Assembly: GCA_020723765.1 (NCBI GenBank)
Contig: DYIF01000003.1
Span: 62,001-126,000 of the forward strand
Length of the DNA: 64,000 nt
From: Elusimicrobium minutum
GTDB lineage: Bacteria; Elusimicrobiota; Elusimicrobia; Elusimicrobiales; UBA9959
Reading direction: 5' to 3'
The position numbers and the translations under genes are program-made. This document shows, piece after piece, positions 26,570 through 35,113 of the stretch; position 1 is the first letter of the stretch; every line of letters begins with the position of its first letter. The notes beneath the pieces were generated by a model that had not been told where the DNA came from, ran no database searches, and saw nothing but the letters and a program-made list of their open reading frames with translations.

Positions 26570-26823
26570 TTTATCAAACCAAAGGATATAATAAGAACCA
26601 CCGAAAATATTATGCTTATTCCTATTATTACTGCGGATACCACTCTCGAATAGTATTCGCTAACCGCGGTATTCCCTCTTAATATTTCCTTTATTTCGTC
26701 TATATCGGGTGTTATTTCGTTTATTATATTAAACGCTTTTCTTATTACGCTCATAAAAAAAGCTAAAGAAACCAGAGATATTATTAAAGATATAACCACA
26801 ATCGCTATTATTTTAATTATCAT
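26566..26823 (-). CDS. Small two-helix membrane protein
   Basis: 85 residues: a helix at about 3-25, a short acidic soluble segment (EITPDIDEIKEIL) and a second helix at about 60-82. I do not recognise the family. A good Shine-Dalgarno (GGAGG) precedes the ATG, and the 4-bp overlap with the Tim44-like gene suggests the two products work together in the membrane. Confidence 0.7.
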   Translation of the reverse strand: MIIKIIAIVVISLIISLVSLAFFMSVIRKAFNIINEITPDIDEIKEILRGNTAVSEYYSRVVSAVIIGISIIFSVVLIISFGLIK

Positions 26824-26832
26824 TTTTCCTCC

Positions 26833-28248
26833 CTAAGCTATATGTTTTAAATGTCTTTTGGCGGTTTGAATCAAAGATATGTTGTTGTCTGCCGCCATTT
26901 TAATTACTTCTTTCTCCGTTTCAACGGCCCCGTGTATTACGGTTTTTATCGGAAGTTTTATTATCTCTTTCATCGAATTGATATCTAAAAAACCGTTTAT
27001 AGCCAATATCATATCTTTTTTTAATTTTATCATATTTTTTTTGTTCATTTTAAATATGGCCGAAACTATGGCGAAATGCGAAGATTCGTCTCCCTGGGAA
27101 TAAGATAACATTACTCCTTCCGAGATTATGACCGCGCAGTGCGTTTTCAAATGTTTTGAAAGAATGTATGCAAGTTTTATGTCTCTCCTGTTTTCTATAG
27201 AATATCTTTTGTTTATGGATTTGATCTCCAATGTTTCGTCGAATATATCCGGTTCCTGTATTACGAAATCTCCGCCAAGATATATTATTTCTTTTTCCGA
27301 TGGAGGGTTTATTATATTCATTGAAAAAGATATGAGTTTTGTTTCTTCGTTTTTTTTGCCCAAATATTTTAATATATCCGCCGAAAAATCGGGGGCTATT
27401 AAGCATCTTGGTTTTAGATTTGCGATTTCTTTTATTATTTCGGTGTCGATAGGCTCGTTGAAAGCGTAAGTGTTTCCCTGTTCAGGTTCTCCCAACTTTA
27501 AAACGGCTTTTTTTAAGCTTTCCGCGGTGACCAAAGAACAAATATTCGAGTGTTTTAAACAAATTATCGTCGGTTCTTTTATGTCCTTGAAAATATTTAG
27601 GGCTTTTTCTATGTCCAAATAATGATTTAAATTTAATTCGGAATCCGACGATTTGATGTTTTTAAAATGAAAATTGGATTTTATCGGAGAAGAGTATATG
27701 GCGCATTTTTGGTGAGGGTTTTCTCCGTATCTAAGTTCTTTTTCTTTTTTGAGCGGAATGTTTATTATTTCGCTTTGGATATTGATGTAAGGAAACATAT
27801 CGTACGATTTTTTTGAAAAAATATAGGATAACTTATTAAGGGTTAGAATTAAAAGTTCCTTTTTCAGCTCCTGGCTTATTTCTCCAAAGAGCCTCATATG
27901 AGATTCGGATTTTACGATCGATTGGTTGTCGCTTATTACTGTTATCCCTTTATTTGCCGCGAATATAAGGAGTATCGTGTTATAAAAATCTTCGTAGGAC
28001 TCCGGTATGTCGGCTATTACGATATCCGGCTTGGTTATCGAACTTTTTTTCTTTCCGGAAATTATGTTTATTAATTCGATATTAGGGTGAGAGTCTTCCG
28101 ATTTTAATTCCAAGGCGCTTACTCCGTTTTTTATCAAAAATTCGAAGGTTGAGCCTTGAGAATATATTTCATATCCGTTTGAAATAAGAGTTTTTGAAAT
28201 TTCGAGAACTTCCGATTTGTCGTATAGGTTTATATATGCCGATTTCAT
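26833..28248 (-). CDS. Divergent PurH (AICAR transformylase/IMP cyclohydrolase)
   Basis: 471 residues. The N-terminal MGS-like domain is recognisable (SQGSTFEFLIKNGV; PDIVIADIPES). The transformylase part has LRYGENPHQ and the catalytic Lys-His pair in CLKHSNICS, where PurH normally reads KHxNPCG. Later motifs are much altered: the usual SGV-xxPGGSIRD and RMFRH ends are replaced by AINGFLDINS and AKRHLKH. It is also shorter than typical PurH (about 510-530). It may keep some activity, act on a related substrate or have become regulatory. Its start overlaps the ligA stop (ATGA). Confidence 0.72.
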   Translation of the reverse strand: MKSAYINLYDKSEVLEISKTLISNGYEIYSQGSTFEFLIKNGVSALELKSEDSHPNIELINIISGKKKSSITKPDIVIADIPESYEDFYNTILLIFAANKGITVISDNQSIVKSESHMRLFGEISQELKKELLILTLNKLSYIFSKKSYDMFPYINIQSEIINIPLKKEKELRYGENPHQKCAIYSSPIKSNFHFKNIKSSDSELNLNHYLDIEKALNIFKDIKEPTIICLKHSNICSLVTAESLKKAVLKLGEPEQGNTYAFNEPIDTEIIKEIANLKPRCLIAPDFSADILKYLGKKNEETKLISFSMNIINPPSEKEIIYLGGDFVIQEPDIFDETLEIKSINKRYSIENRRDIKLAYILSKHLKTHCAVIISEGVMLSYSQGDESSHFAIVSAIFKMNKKNMIKLKKDMILAINGFLDINSMKEIIKLPIKTVIHGAVETEKEVIKMAADNNISLIQTAKRHLKHIA

Positions 28249-30233
28249 TTTATAATATCTAAAAATTCTTTTTCGCTTATAATTTTAACGCCCAATTTTT
28301 TCGCTTTTTCATACTTCGACCCCGGATCTTTCCCCGCGACAAGATAAGAGGTCTTCGATGAAACGGAAGAGGATATTTTCCCTCCCAATTCCATAACCTT
28401 TTTTTCAGCTTCGTTTCTTGTCATGCCGTCGAGCTCTCCGGTAAATACGAAGGATAATCCGTTTAACTTTAAACTCTTTATCTCGTTGCGATATTTCGTG
28501 TTTAAACCCAGGGCTTCGAATTCTTCTATCATTTTTTTAACGTTTTCCTGTTTGAAAAAGTCCGATATTGAATTGGCTATAGTCGGTCCTATTTCGTTTA
28601 TAGACGAAAGTTCTTCCTCTTTCGCTTCGGAGAGTTTCTTCAAATCCGTAAATTTTTGAGCCAAAATCTCCGCCGTTTTTTCTCCAACGTGTCTTATCCC
28701 CAGAGCGTATATTAATTTGTTTAAATTGTTTTTTTTGGATTTTTCTATTTGATTTAAAAGATTTGAAGCCTTTTTTTCTTTAAATAGATCCAATTGCAGT
28801 AGATCTTCTTTTTTTAGTTTGTATATGTCGGTTATCGTTTTTATTAATTTTTTTTCAATTAGCGCGTCTACCGTATTTTCTCCGAGTCCCTCTATGTTCA
28901 TCGCGTCCCTTGAGGCGAAATGTATTATGGTTCTTCTGATTTGCTCCGGGCATTCCGGATTTATGCATCTTATATAGACCTCGTCTTTATGTAGCTCGGA
29001 TTGGCATGCCGGACATTTTTTAGGCGGAATTATTTCCTTTTCTTCGCCCGTCCTTTCTTCTTTTAAAACTCTGATTATTTTTGGGATAACGTCTCCAGCT
29101 CTTTCTATTATCACGGTGTCTCCGACTTTTGCGTCAAGTCTTTTTATCTCGTCAAAATTATGAAGGGTGGAGCTGGATATTATAACTCCTCCGCATTTCA
29201 CAGGCTCAAGACTTGCCACCGGAGTTAATATGCCGGTTCTTCCTACCGAAAATATCACGTTTTTTATTTTTGTTTTGGCTTGTTCGGCTTTAAATTTAAA
29301 GGCTATAGCCCATCTGGGACTTTTTGCGGTATTTCCCAGGATTCTTTGAATAGAAAAATCGTTTATCTTTACCACTATTCCGTCTATCTCAAAATCTAAA
29401 TTTTCTCTTTCCTCTTCGGTTTTTTTATAAAATTCAATCACCTCTTCGGGTTTTGAGCACAACCTCTTTATGTAATTGGTCGGTATGGAAAGATTGTCGC
29501 AGAGCTTGAAATACTCCCACTGGGTCTTCGGTTCGGCTATTCCTCTTACGTTCGCGTACGAATGAACCATAAATCTTAGGTTTCTTTTTGCGGTTATGTT
29601 GGGGTCTTTTTGCCTGAGAGATCCGCTTGCCGCGTTTCTCGGATTTGAAAATAAATCTTCTCCGTTTTCCTCTTGCGTTTTGTTGATTTTTTCAAAATCT
29701 TTTTTGTTTAAATATACCTCTCCTCTTATCTCTATGAAAGAGTTTTGAGGGAGGTTTATCGCCAATGGAACGGATTTTATCGCTTTAACGTTTGCCGTTA
29801 CGTCTTCTCCGGTTTCTCCGTCTCCTCTTGTAGACGCTCTTACAAGTTTCCCGTTTTCGTATTCTATGGCGCAGGATAGCCCGTCTATTTTGGCTTCCGC
29901 AACCATTTCAAAGCTTTTCCCTACGATTTTTACAATTCTGTTATGCCATTCTTTAAATTCCTCTTCGCTATAGCAGTTTTCAAGAGATAACATCGGAGGA
30001 TTGTGTTTTACAGGATTGAATTCGTTTGAAGCCTGTCCTCCCACTCTGTTGGTCGGAGAGTACTCGTCGCGGTATTGCGGATATTTATTTTCAAGTTCTT
30101 TCAACTCTTTCATCAAAGAGTCGAACTCCGCGTCCGATATTTCCGGTTTTTGTAAAACGTAATAAAGGTACTCGTGTCTTCTTATTTCTTCTCTTAATTT
30201 TTTAATTTTGTTTTCTATGTCGGACATGTTCAT
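28245..30233 (-). CDS. ligA: NAD-dependent DNA ligase
   Basis: 662 residues, normal LigA length. Domains in order: Ia (HEYLYYVLQKPEISD), adenylation domain with AEAKIDGLSCAIEYENG carrying the nucleophilic lysine, OB fold, a Cys4 zinc finger (CPACQSELHKDEVYIRCINPECPEQ), helix-hairpin-helix region (ALGIRHVGEKTAEIL) and a C-terminal BRCT domain (LSFVFTGELDGMTRNEAEKKV). It overlaps nusB and the purH-like gene by 4 bp each. Confidence 0.97.
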   Translation of the reverse strand: MNMSDIENKIKKLREEIRRHEYLYYVLQKPEISDAEFDSLMKELKELENKYPQYRDEYSPTNRVGGQASNEFNPVKHNPPMLSLENCYSEEEFKEWHNRIVKIVGKSFEMVAEAKIDGLSCAIEYENGKLVRASTRGDGETGEDVTANVKAIKSVPLAINLPQNSFIEIRGEVYLNKKDFEKINKTQEENGEDLFSNPRNAASGSLRQKDPNITAKRNLRFMVHSYANVRGIAEPKTQWEYFKLCDNLSIPTNYIKRLCSKPEEVIEFYKKTEEERENLDFEIDGIVVKINDFSIQRILGNTAKSPRWAIAFKFKAEQAKTKIKNVIFSVGRTGILTPVASLEPVKCGGVIISSSTLHNFDEIKRLDAKVGDTVIIERAGDVIPKIIRVLKEERTGEEKEIIPPKKCPACQSELHKDEVYIRCINPECPEQIRRTIIHFASRDAMNIEGLGENTVDALIEKKLIKTITDIYKLKKEDLLQLDLFKEKKASNLLNQIEKSKKNNLNKLIYALGIRHVGEKTAEILAQKFTDLKKLSEAKEEELSSINEIGPTIANSISDFFKQENVKKMIEEFEALGLNTKYRNEIKSLKLNGLSFVFTGELDGMTRNEAEKKVMELGGKISSSVSSKTSYLVAGKDPGSKYEKAKKLGVKIISEKEFLDIIK

Positions 30234-30664
30234 TTAAGAACATTGGTTTTCGCTATGGTATCTAAAACCCCGTTTATAAAATCCGGTCCTTTTTCTTCGT
30301 TCGGAGAATACATTTTCGATATTTCCACCGCTTCGTCTATAACTATCGGCACCTGATTTTTAAGATATACCATTTCCGCCGTAGCCATTCTTAATATGGC
30401 TTTGTCTATTGGAAATATGCCGTCAAAATCCCATTTCTTGCTTGCCGTTCTTATTATTTCGTCTATTTCTTTGATGTGTTCTACGGTGATTAAAAAAAGA
30501 TTTTTATAAAAATCCATAGTCGAAGGGTCTTTCATTATCCCGATGTTTTCGGTGTTTTGAACATAGGTATTCAAGATTTCTTCCGAAGGTATTTTTCCTA
30601 TATCGTAAAGATATAAGGAGATAAAACAGTTAATCCGCGCCATTCTTCTTTTTCCCATGTTCAT
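30230..30664 (-). CDS. nusB: Transcription antitermination factor NusB
   Basis: 144-residue all-helical RNA-binding protein of the rRNA antitermination complex. The N-terminal RRMARINCFISLYLYDIG and the C-terminal VPIVIDEAVEISKMYSPNEEKGPDFINGVLDTI are the standard NusB pattern. AAAGAGG lies about 7 nt before the first ATG (MNMGKR). TTGATATAAT upstream at about 30.7 kb is a possible promoter. Confidence 0.93.
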   Translation of the reverse strand: MNMGKRRMARINCFISLYLYDIGKIPSEEILNTYVQNTENIGIMKDPSTMDFYKNLFLITVEHIKEIDEIIRTASKKWDFDGIFPIDKAILRMATAEMVYLKNQVPIVIDEAVEISKMYSPNEEKGPDFINGVLDTIAKTNVLK

Positions 30665-30726
30665 AAAATTACCTCTTTAAAATTAAAGAACCTTTATAAT
30701 AATATTATATCAATTTGTGAGTTTTT

Positions 30727-31416
30727 TCAGTTTAAAATTATTTCGGTCGATATTATATAATCCAATTTCGGGAAATAGGATTTAAGATACGAGTTTCCTT
30801 CGGTTTGTATTTTAGACTGAGAAGGCCCGTTGCCGTAAGGTTCTCCCTCTCCGTAATCGGAATATAAATTATCGACTACATCCATCCCTTCTATAACTTT
30901 TGCAAAAGGCGAAAATCCCATGGAATCTAACCTTTGGTTGTCTTTAAAGTTTATAAAAAGCTGAGTAGTTCTGGTATTTGGGCCGGCTGTCGCGAAGGAT
31001 ATGGTTCCTCTTGAATTGGATAATTTAACCGGATCGTCGTCGATTACGGCTTCTCTCCATTTTGAGGATATATTCGGGTCTTTGTTTATTCCAAATTGAG
31101 TAACAAACCCTTTTATCACCCTGAAAAAAGCGGCTTCGTTATAAAAACCGTTTTTAACAAGGTTATAAAATCTGTCCGCTCCTTTAGGAGCCCATTCTCT
31201 TTTAACTTCCACCAGAAAATCTCCTTTTGTGGTTTTGAACCTTACCTTAAAATTTTCGGGCGCGGTTTCGTTTAATAAATTCGGATTTGAAAGTTTATCC
31301 ATATTTACTCCTTTTTCGGTTGTTTGAGCGGAGATCTTATTATCCTTTTTATCTAAATTTTTGTCCGCGCAGGATATAACCGAGAGTATCAACAAAAAGG
31401 ATATAAGTTTTTTCAT
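30727..31416 (-). CDS. Cyclophilin-type peptidyl-prolyl isomerase, predicted lipoprotein
   Basis: 229 residues. The N-terminus is a lipoprotein signal peptide with lipobox VISC, so the mature protein should be a lipid-anchored envelope protein. After a linker of about 40 residues comes a small cyclophilin domain with FFRVIKGFVTQFG, GTISFATAGPNTRTTQLFIN and SMGFSPFAKVIEGMDVVDNL. Active-site Arg and Phe are visible in FFRVIKGF. It follows ygeY with one base between stop and start, so it is probably co-transcribed. Confidence 0.92.
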   Translation of the reverse strand: MKKLISFLLILSVISCADKNLDKKDNKISAQTTEKGVNMDKLSNPNLLNETAPENFKVRFKTTKGDFLVEVKREWAPKGADRFYNLVKNGFYNEAAFFRVIKGFVTQFGINKDPNISSKWREAVIDDDPVKLSNSRGTISFATAGPNTRTTQLFINFKDNQRLDSMGFSPFAKVIEGMDVVDNLYSDYGEGEPYGNGPSQSKIQTEGNSYLKSYFPKLDYIISTEIILN

Positions 31417-31417
31417 T

Positions 31418-32623
31418 TTATTTTTTCTCCGCGATAAAAGAACCTATGCAAGCGTAAAAAGAAGCGGCTTTTAAAAGATGATCGACCGGCATTTGTTCGT
31501 TTATGCTGTGAGCGTATATTTCGTTCGAAGGGCCAAATCCGATCGTAGGTATCTTCAGCCTTCCGCAGCTTGCGACTCCGTTTGTGGAAAAAACCCACTT
31601 ATCGACTATCGGTTTTTTGCCTAAGGAAACAAAAGCTGCTTTTATCGCGGCTTGAACCAGGGGATGCTCTTCTTTCATAACCCATGTGGGAAAATATTTT
31701 TCCTGGCTTACTTTTAATCCCGTCCAGCTTTTCGCCTCGTAATAAAGCATTTCGACTTTCGCCCGATATTTTTTGACGGAAGGAAGATTTTGTATTTGAC
31801 TTATCGCAAGTTTTTTATCTTCTCCGACGGTGAGTCTCCTATCTAAATAAATCGTGGCTTCGTCTGGAACTGCGTTTAAAGACGGGGTTTTGCATTCCAT
31901 ATATGTTACCGCGACGGTTCCTTTGCCTAAAAATTTATCGTTTTTCAATCTTTCGTTTAATTCGGTAATTTCTTGAACTATATGAGACATCTTAAATACG
32001 GCGTTATCGCCTCTTTCCGGAGCGGAAGCATGGCAGGATTTTCCTTTCACTACCACTTTTATTTCCATTCTTCCTCGGTGTCCTCTGTAAACCGAAAGAT
32101 TTGTCGGTTCGGTTAAAACCACATAATCCGGTTTTATCTTTTCTTTTTGTATTATGTGAAGGAGCGGAAGTCCGTCGCAGTCTTCTTCCTGAACCGAACC
32201 TACGGCTATGTACGTATAATCTTTTGCAAGTCCTAGTTCCTTTATTATTTTCCCGGCATAAACCATTGAAACCATCGATAATTTTTGGTCCGTAGCCCCT
32301 CTTCCGTATATGGTATTATTTTTAAATACTCCTTTAAAAGGATCTATTTTCCACGCTTTCGGGTCCCCCACTCCAACTGTATCTATATGAGCGTCTATCA
32401 TTATTTTCTTTTTACCATTTCCTATAAATCCAAGTATGTTTCCCATTTTGTCTATTTTGACTTTGTCGAATTTGCATTTAATCATCTCTTTTTTTATTAA
32501 ATCTACAAGTTTTCCTTCCTGGCAAGAAAAACTCGGAGTTTTAACCATGTTTACGGCGAAATTAACCATGTCTTTTTCGTATTTTTTTACCAATTCTTTA
32601 ATTTCTTTTTCTTTATTAATCAT
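31418..32623 (-). CDS. ygeY: YgeY-type M20 hydrolase (selenium-metabolism-linked)
   Basis: 401-residue zinc peptidase of the ArgE/DapE (M20) family. Metal-site motifs: DAHIDTVG, GRGATDQK, QEEDCDG with the catalytic glutamate, and the distal histidine in EIYAHSINEQ. The PERGDNAVFKM and GRGATDQKLSMVSMVYAG segments fit the YgeY subgroup, which co-occurs with ssnA and selenium-dependent molybdenum hydroxylase genes. The substrate is not established for the family as I know it. An AAAGGAG Shine-Dalgarno and a TATAAT further upstream show a normal leadered start. Confidence 0.85.
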   Translation of the reverse strand: MINKEKEIKELVKKYEKDMVNFAVNMVKTPSFSCQEGKLVDLIKKEMIKCKFDKVKIDKMGNILGFIGNGKKKIMIDAHIDTVGVGDPKAWKIDPFKGVFKNNTIYGRGATDQKLSMVSMVYAGKIIKELGLAKDYTYIAVGSVQEEDCDGLPLLHIIQKEKIKPDYVVLTEPTNLSVYRGHRGRMEIKVVVKGKSCHASAPERGDNAVFKMSHIVQEITELNERLKNDKFLGKGTVAVTYMECKTPSLNAVPDEATIYLDRRLTVGEDKKLAISQIQNLPSVKKYRAKVEMLYYEAKSWTGLKVSQEKYFPTWVMKEEHPLVQAAIKAAFVSLGKKPIVDKWVFSTNGVASCGRLKIPTIGFGPSNEIYAHSINEQMPVDHLLKAASFYACIGSFIAEKK

Positions 32624-32640
32624 ATGATCTCCTTTTTTAC

Positions 32641-32646
32641 ATTATA
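32641..32646 (-). promoter_or_regulatory. -10 element for the ygeY-led operon
   Basis: TATAAT preceded by TTGG, 17 nt upstream of the ygeY ATG. AAAGGAG lies between, so this mRNA has a short leader. It contrasts with the leaderless promoters elsewhere in the window. The -35 region is weak. Confidence 0.5.
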
Positions 32647-32663
32647 CCAATTTATTAAACAAA

Positions 32664-33371
32664 TCATCGGTTTGATTTAATCTTTATTTTTCTAACCGAA
32701 GGAATATATATGGTCGTTCTATCGTCTATTTCTTTTATTTCGTCTTTGAAAGAAGAAATATTGTGAGATTTTATCCGCTCTTTTTCAAAAACCGTATTTA
32801 TTTTAATCGTATAAAACTTATGATCTGGTTTGTACAATCTTGTTAACGTTTTGATTTTTTTGTTATCAATATTTTTAATAAGATTCGGATTGAATATTAT
32901 TATATCGTTATATGGATTCAACCTGTTTTCTACGGGATAGGTATAAATTACGTAGGTGTTTTCTCCTTTGAGTTTTCTGCATATCAGATCTATAACATAA
33001 TCCAGAGAAGATACGCTCGGTATGGTTTTTATGTTAAATTTTTTTTTCAATATTTCGTATAGCGATTGATTTCTTTTATTGAGATACAAAGGATTGCCGT
33101 GAGTAAGATAAAGTATGGTATCGAACTTTTTAAATAGCCTGTTTATTTTATCGAATATGTAATTCACCGATTTTTCTATATCGGTCGAAAGATGTTTGTT
33201 TATAGAAAAAGTATTTTTGTTTATTTTTTTAAAATACGCAAGGTCGACTTCGTTTAAAGCGTCGGATATCACTATGTCGGCTTTTTTGAATATTTTTAAA
33301 ACTTCGATCGATATGTCCGAGAGGTTCATTCCTATCGAGCCCATATATATCGTTTTTTTGTCTTTAAACAT
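32664..33371 (-). CDS. Tetrapyrrole-methylase-fold protein, borosin methyltransferase-like (copy 1)
   Basis: 235 residues with the SAM-dependent tetrapyrrole methylase fold: GSIGMNLSDISIEVLKIFKKADIVISD at the N-terminus and YLTHGNPLYLN where cobalamin enzymes have GDP. It ends in TTIYIPSV, reminiscent of the STLYIPP end of borosin peptide N-methyltransferases and YabN-like proteins. No cobalamin or siroheme genes are near. A second copy lies at 37574-38239. Placement beside radical SAM and U32 genes makes a peptide or small-molecule methyl transfer plausible, but the substrate is unknown. Predicted leaderless start. Confidence 0.72.
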   Translation of the reverse strand: MFKDKKTIYMGSIGMNLSDISIEVLKIFKKADIVISDALNEVDLAYFKKINKNTFSINKHLSTDIEKSVNYIFDKINRLFKKFDTILYLTHGNPLYLNKRNQSLYEILKKKFNIKTIPSVSSLDYVIDLICRKLKGENTYVIYTYPVENRLNPYNDIIIFNPNLIKNIDNKKIKTLTRLYKPDHKFYTIKINTVFEKERIKSHNISSFKDEIKEIDDRTTIYIPSVRKIKIKSNR

Positions 33372-33377
33372 ATTATT

Positions 33378-33387
33378 ATTATATAAT
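33378..33387. promoter_or_regulatory. Palindromic bidirectional -10 element
   Basis: ATTATATAAT reads as TATAAT on both strands. On the minus strand the hexamer ends 6 nt before the methylase ATG; on the plus strand TATAAT (33382-33387) ends 8 nt before the ATG of the U32 gene. Neither gene has a Shine-Dalgarno. Confidence 0.55.
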
Positions 33388-33395
33388 AATTGTTA

Positions 33396-34325
33396 ATGAA
33401 ATTACTTTCCTGCATAACTTCGTTAAACGAGATAATTCCCATTAAAAAAGCCGGAGCCGACGAGGTTTATTTCGCTTATGAAAAAGTATATAATTACGGC
33501 AATTCAAAATCTCTTAAAAACTTATCGGAAGTAAAAAAAGCAGTAAATATTTCTCATAAAGCCGGTATGAAGGCTTTTTTGGCGGCTAACGATATAATGT
33601 TTGATACTCAAAATCATAAAGCGATTAAAGAAATTAAATCCATAGTTTCGATGGGTATCGACGGAATAATAGTTTCGAGCGTTGGGCTTCTTTTAAAACT
33701 TAAAAAATTAAATATAAAAGTTCCTATTCATTTAAGTTCTTTAAATCCTGTTTTTAACATAGAAACCGCGAGAATTTTTTCCAAATTTAACATATCGAGA
33801 ATTATTTTACCAAACCAAATCTCAGCTTACGAATCTAAAGATATAATAAATTTTTGTCGTGAGAAGAAAATAGAGACCGAAGTCTTTTATTTTCGATATT
33901 TCGGTTGTCCATATATAAACGGATATTGTTATCTGCACGGAGACAGATATTTTGATTTGACTTCCGAAGAGGCATGCCTTTGCAAGATAGACGAAAGAAG
34001 AAATAATGTTAATGTTAAGGTTTTAAATTATGGAAATAACAACTCAATAGTTGCAAAAGTAAGGAAAAGAGTGCGAGAGAGATTTTCCAAAGGAGGACCG
34101 CCGAGAATTATGACAGCCGCAGAGTTTTTCGATTTTTATCGCCTTGGAGTTACTCATGTAAAATACGGAACCAGAACCGACGATACCAGAACTAAAATTA
34201 TAAACGTATATAATATCAAAAAAGCTATCGATTATATGATGAATGTTTCATCGATGTGCGATTATGATGAAGCTAAAAAAAGATTTGTAAAATATGCGAT
34301 TGGGAATTCTGGAGTTATTAAATGA
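33396..34325 (+). CDS. U32 family protein, UbiU-like (pair A)
   Basis: 309 residues from the ATG at 33396; the track's TTG at 33390 overlaps the promoter. U32 proteins are TIM-barrel [4Fe-4S] proteins, long annotated as peptidases. The order KKAGADEVYFAYE, AGMKAFLAANDIMF, GIDGIIVSSVGLL and PIHLSSLNPVFN is typical. Cysteines follow in FGCPYINGYCYLHGD and EEACLCKI, a UbiU-like four-Cys arrangement. It is 4-bp-overlapped by a shorter U32 protein, reproducing the UbiU-UbiV gene pair of O2-independent ubiquinone hydroxylation. Other U32 proteins hydroxylate RNA, so the substrate here is open. Confidence 0.75.
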   Translation: MKLLSCITSLNEIIPIKKAGADEVYFAYEKVYNYGNSKSLKNLSEVKKAVNISHKAGMKAFLAANDIMFDTQNHKAIKEIKSIVSMGIDGIIVSSVGLLLKLKKLNIKVPIHLSSLNPVFNIETARIFSKFNISRIILPNQISAYESKDIINFCREKKIETEVFYFRYFGCPYINGYCYLHGDRYFDLTSEEACLCKIDERRNNVNVKVLNYGNNNSIVAKVRKRVRERFSKGGPPRIMTAAEFFDFYRLGVTHVKYGTRTDDTRTKIINVYNIKKAIDYMMNVSSMCDYDEAKKRFVKYAIGNSGVIK

Positions 34326-35113
34326 AGCTCAAAGGAATAAAAAACGCCATTAAACTTAAACATAATCATCTTAAATCTTTTTCGTTCGACTTAAAAGATT
34401 ATGAATTTTTGTATACCGGAAGCGAATTTTGTGAAAACCTGCTTGAGGTTTATCTCGACGTCATAGATATTCTAAAAAATTTTGATAATAAAATATGTTT
34501 TTTAACTCCTCCCGTAAGTTATAAAGGAATAGAGTTATGTTTTAAAATTTTCAAGTGGCTTAAGGATAATAAAAAAAACGAAGAAATAGAAATTACCGCA
34601 AACGATTTCGGAACGATAAATGTCGCCAGAGAAGTATTTGGGAAGAAGATAAAGATAAACTTTGGAAGACATATTACAAAGCATTTTTTTTCGACGGATA
34701 AAACTTCTATCAGAGCCAACTCTTTAGATTGTCTTGTTTTTGCAAATAAAATGAATATAGAAAGGTTTGAGATATCGAGTTTCGATACGGTTCCTTCTCA
34801 TAATTTCGATATATTTAAGAAAAATAGAGTGAGGTTCTTTTTTTCCGTTTTTTATCCGTATGTGAATTTGACTATGTCGAGAAATTGTCTTTTGGGGATG
34901 CCAGATAATTCTCCTTCTTCTACGATTAAAAACATTCCCTGCTCAAAGGAGTGCGTTAGCGGGGATTATTGCGTAACAAACAATAAAACAAGAACCGATT
35001 TGATAGCGAGCGAAAATTCTTTGTTTGTAAAGAATACGTCGGATATTTTTTTAAGCTGGAAAGTTTTTAAAAGCATTCGAGCCGACAGGGCGGTTTACTG
35101 CCCTTTTCTTTGA
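34322..35113 (+). CDS. U32 family protein, UbiV-like (pair A)
   Basis: 263 residues. It follows the UbiV layout: YTGSEFCENL (first Cys), ICFLTPPV, EITANDFGTINVAREVFG, then SVFYPYVNLTMSRNCLLG and CSKECVSGDYC with the remaining cysteines. UbiV normally pairs with UbiU, each holding a [4Fe-4S] cluster. The ATG overlaps the UbiU-like stop. Its last 19 bp overlap the convergent UbiV-like gene of pair B. The strand differs from most of the cluster, so it is driven by the bidirectional promoter at 33.4 kb. Confidence 0.7.
   Translation: MKLKGIKNAIKLKHNHLKSFSFDLKDYEFLYTGSEFCENLLEVYLDVIDILKNFDNKICFLTPPVSYKGIELCFKIFKWLKDNKKNEEIEITANDFGTINVAREVFGKKIKINFGRHITKHFFSTDKTSIRANSLDCLVFANKMNIERFEISSFDTVPSHNFDIFKKNRVRFFFSVFYPYVNLTMSRNCLLGMPDNSPSSTIKNIPCSKECVSGDYCVTNNKTRTDLIASENSLFVKNTSDIFLSWKVFKSIRADRAVYCPFL
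35087..35111 (+). terminator. Possible intrinsic terminator at the convergent U32 gene ends
   Basis: AGGGC and GCCCT form a 5-bp GC-rich stem with an 8-nt loop, followed by TTTCTTT on the plus strand. It lies inside the overlapping ends of the two convergent genes. The stem is short, so strength is uncertain. Confidence 0.4.

Noticed and set aside
27050-27406. 118-aa minus ORF inside the purH-like gene
   Set aside because: Different frame on the same strand as a gene with recognisable motifs; composition is shadow-like.
31413-31598. 61-aa minus ORF at the end of ygeY
   Set aside because: Shadow of the ygeY C-terminus, overlapping the ppi start.
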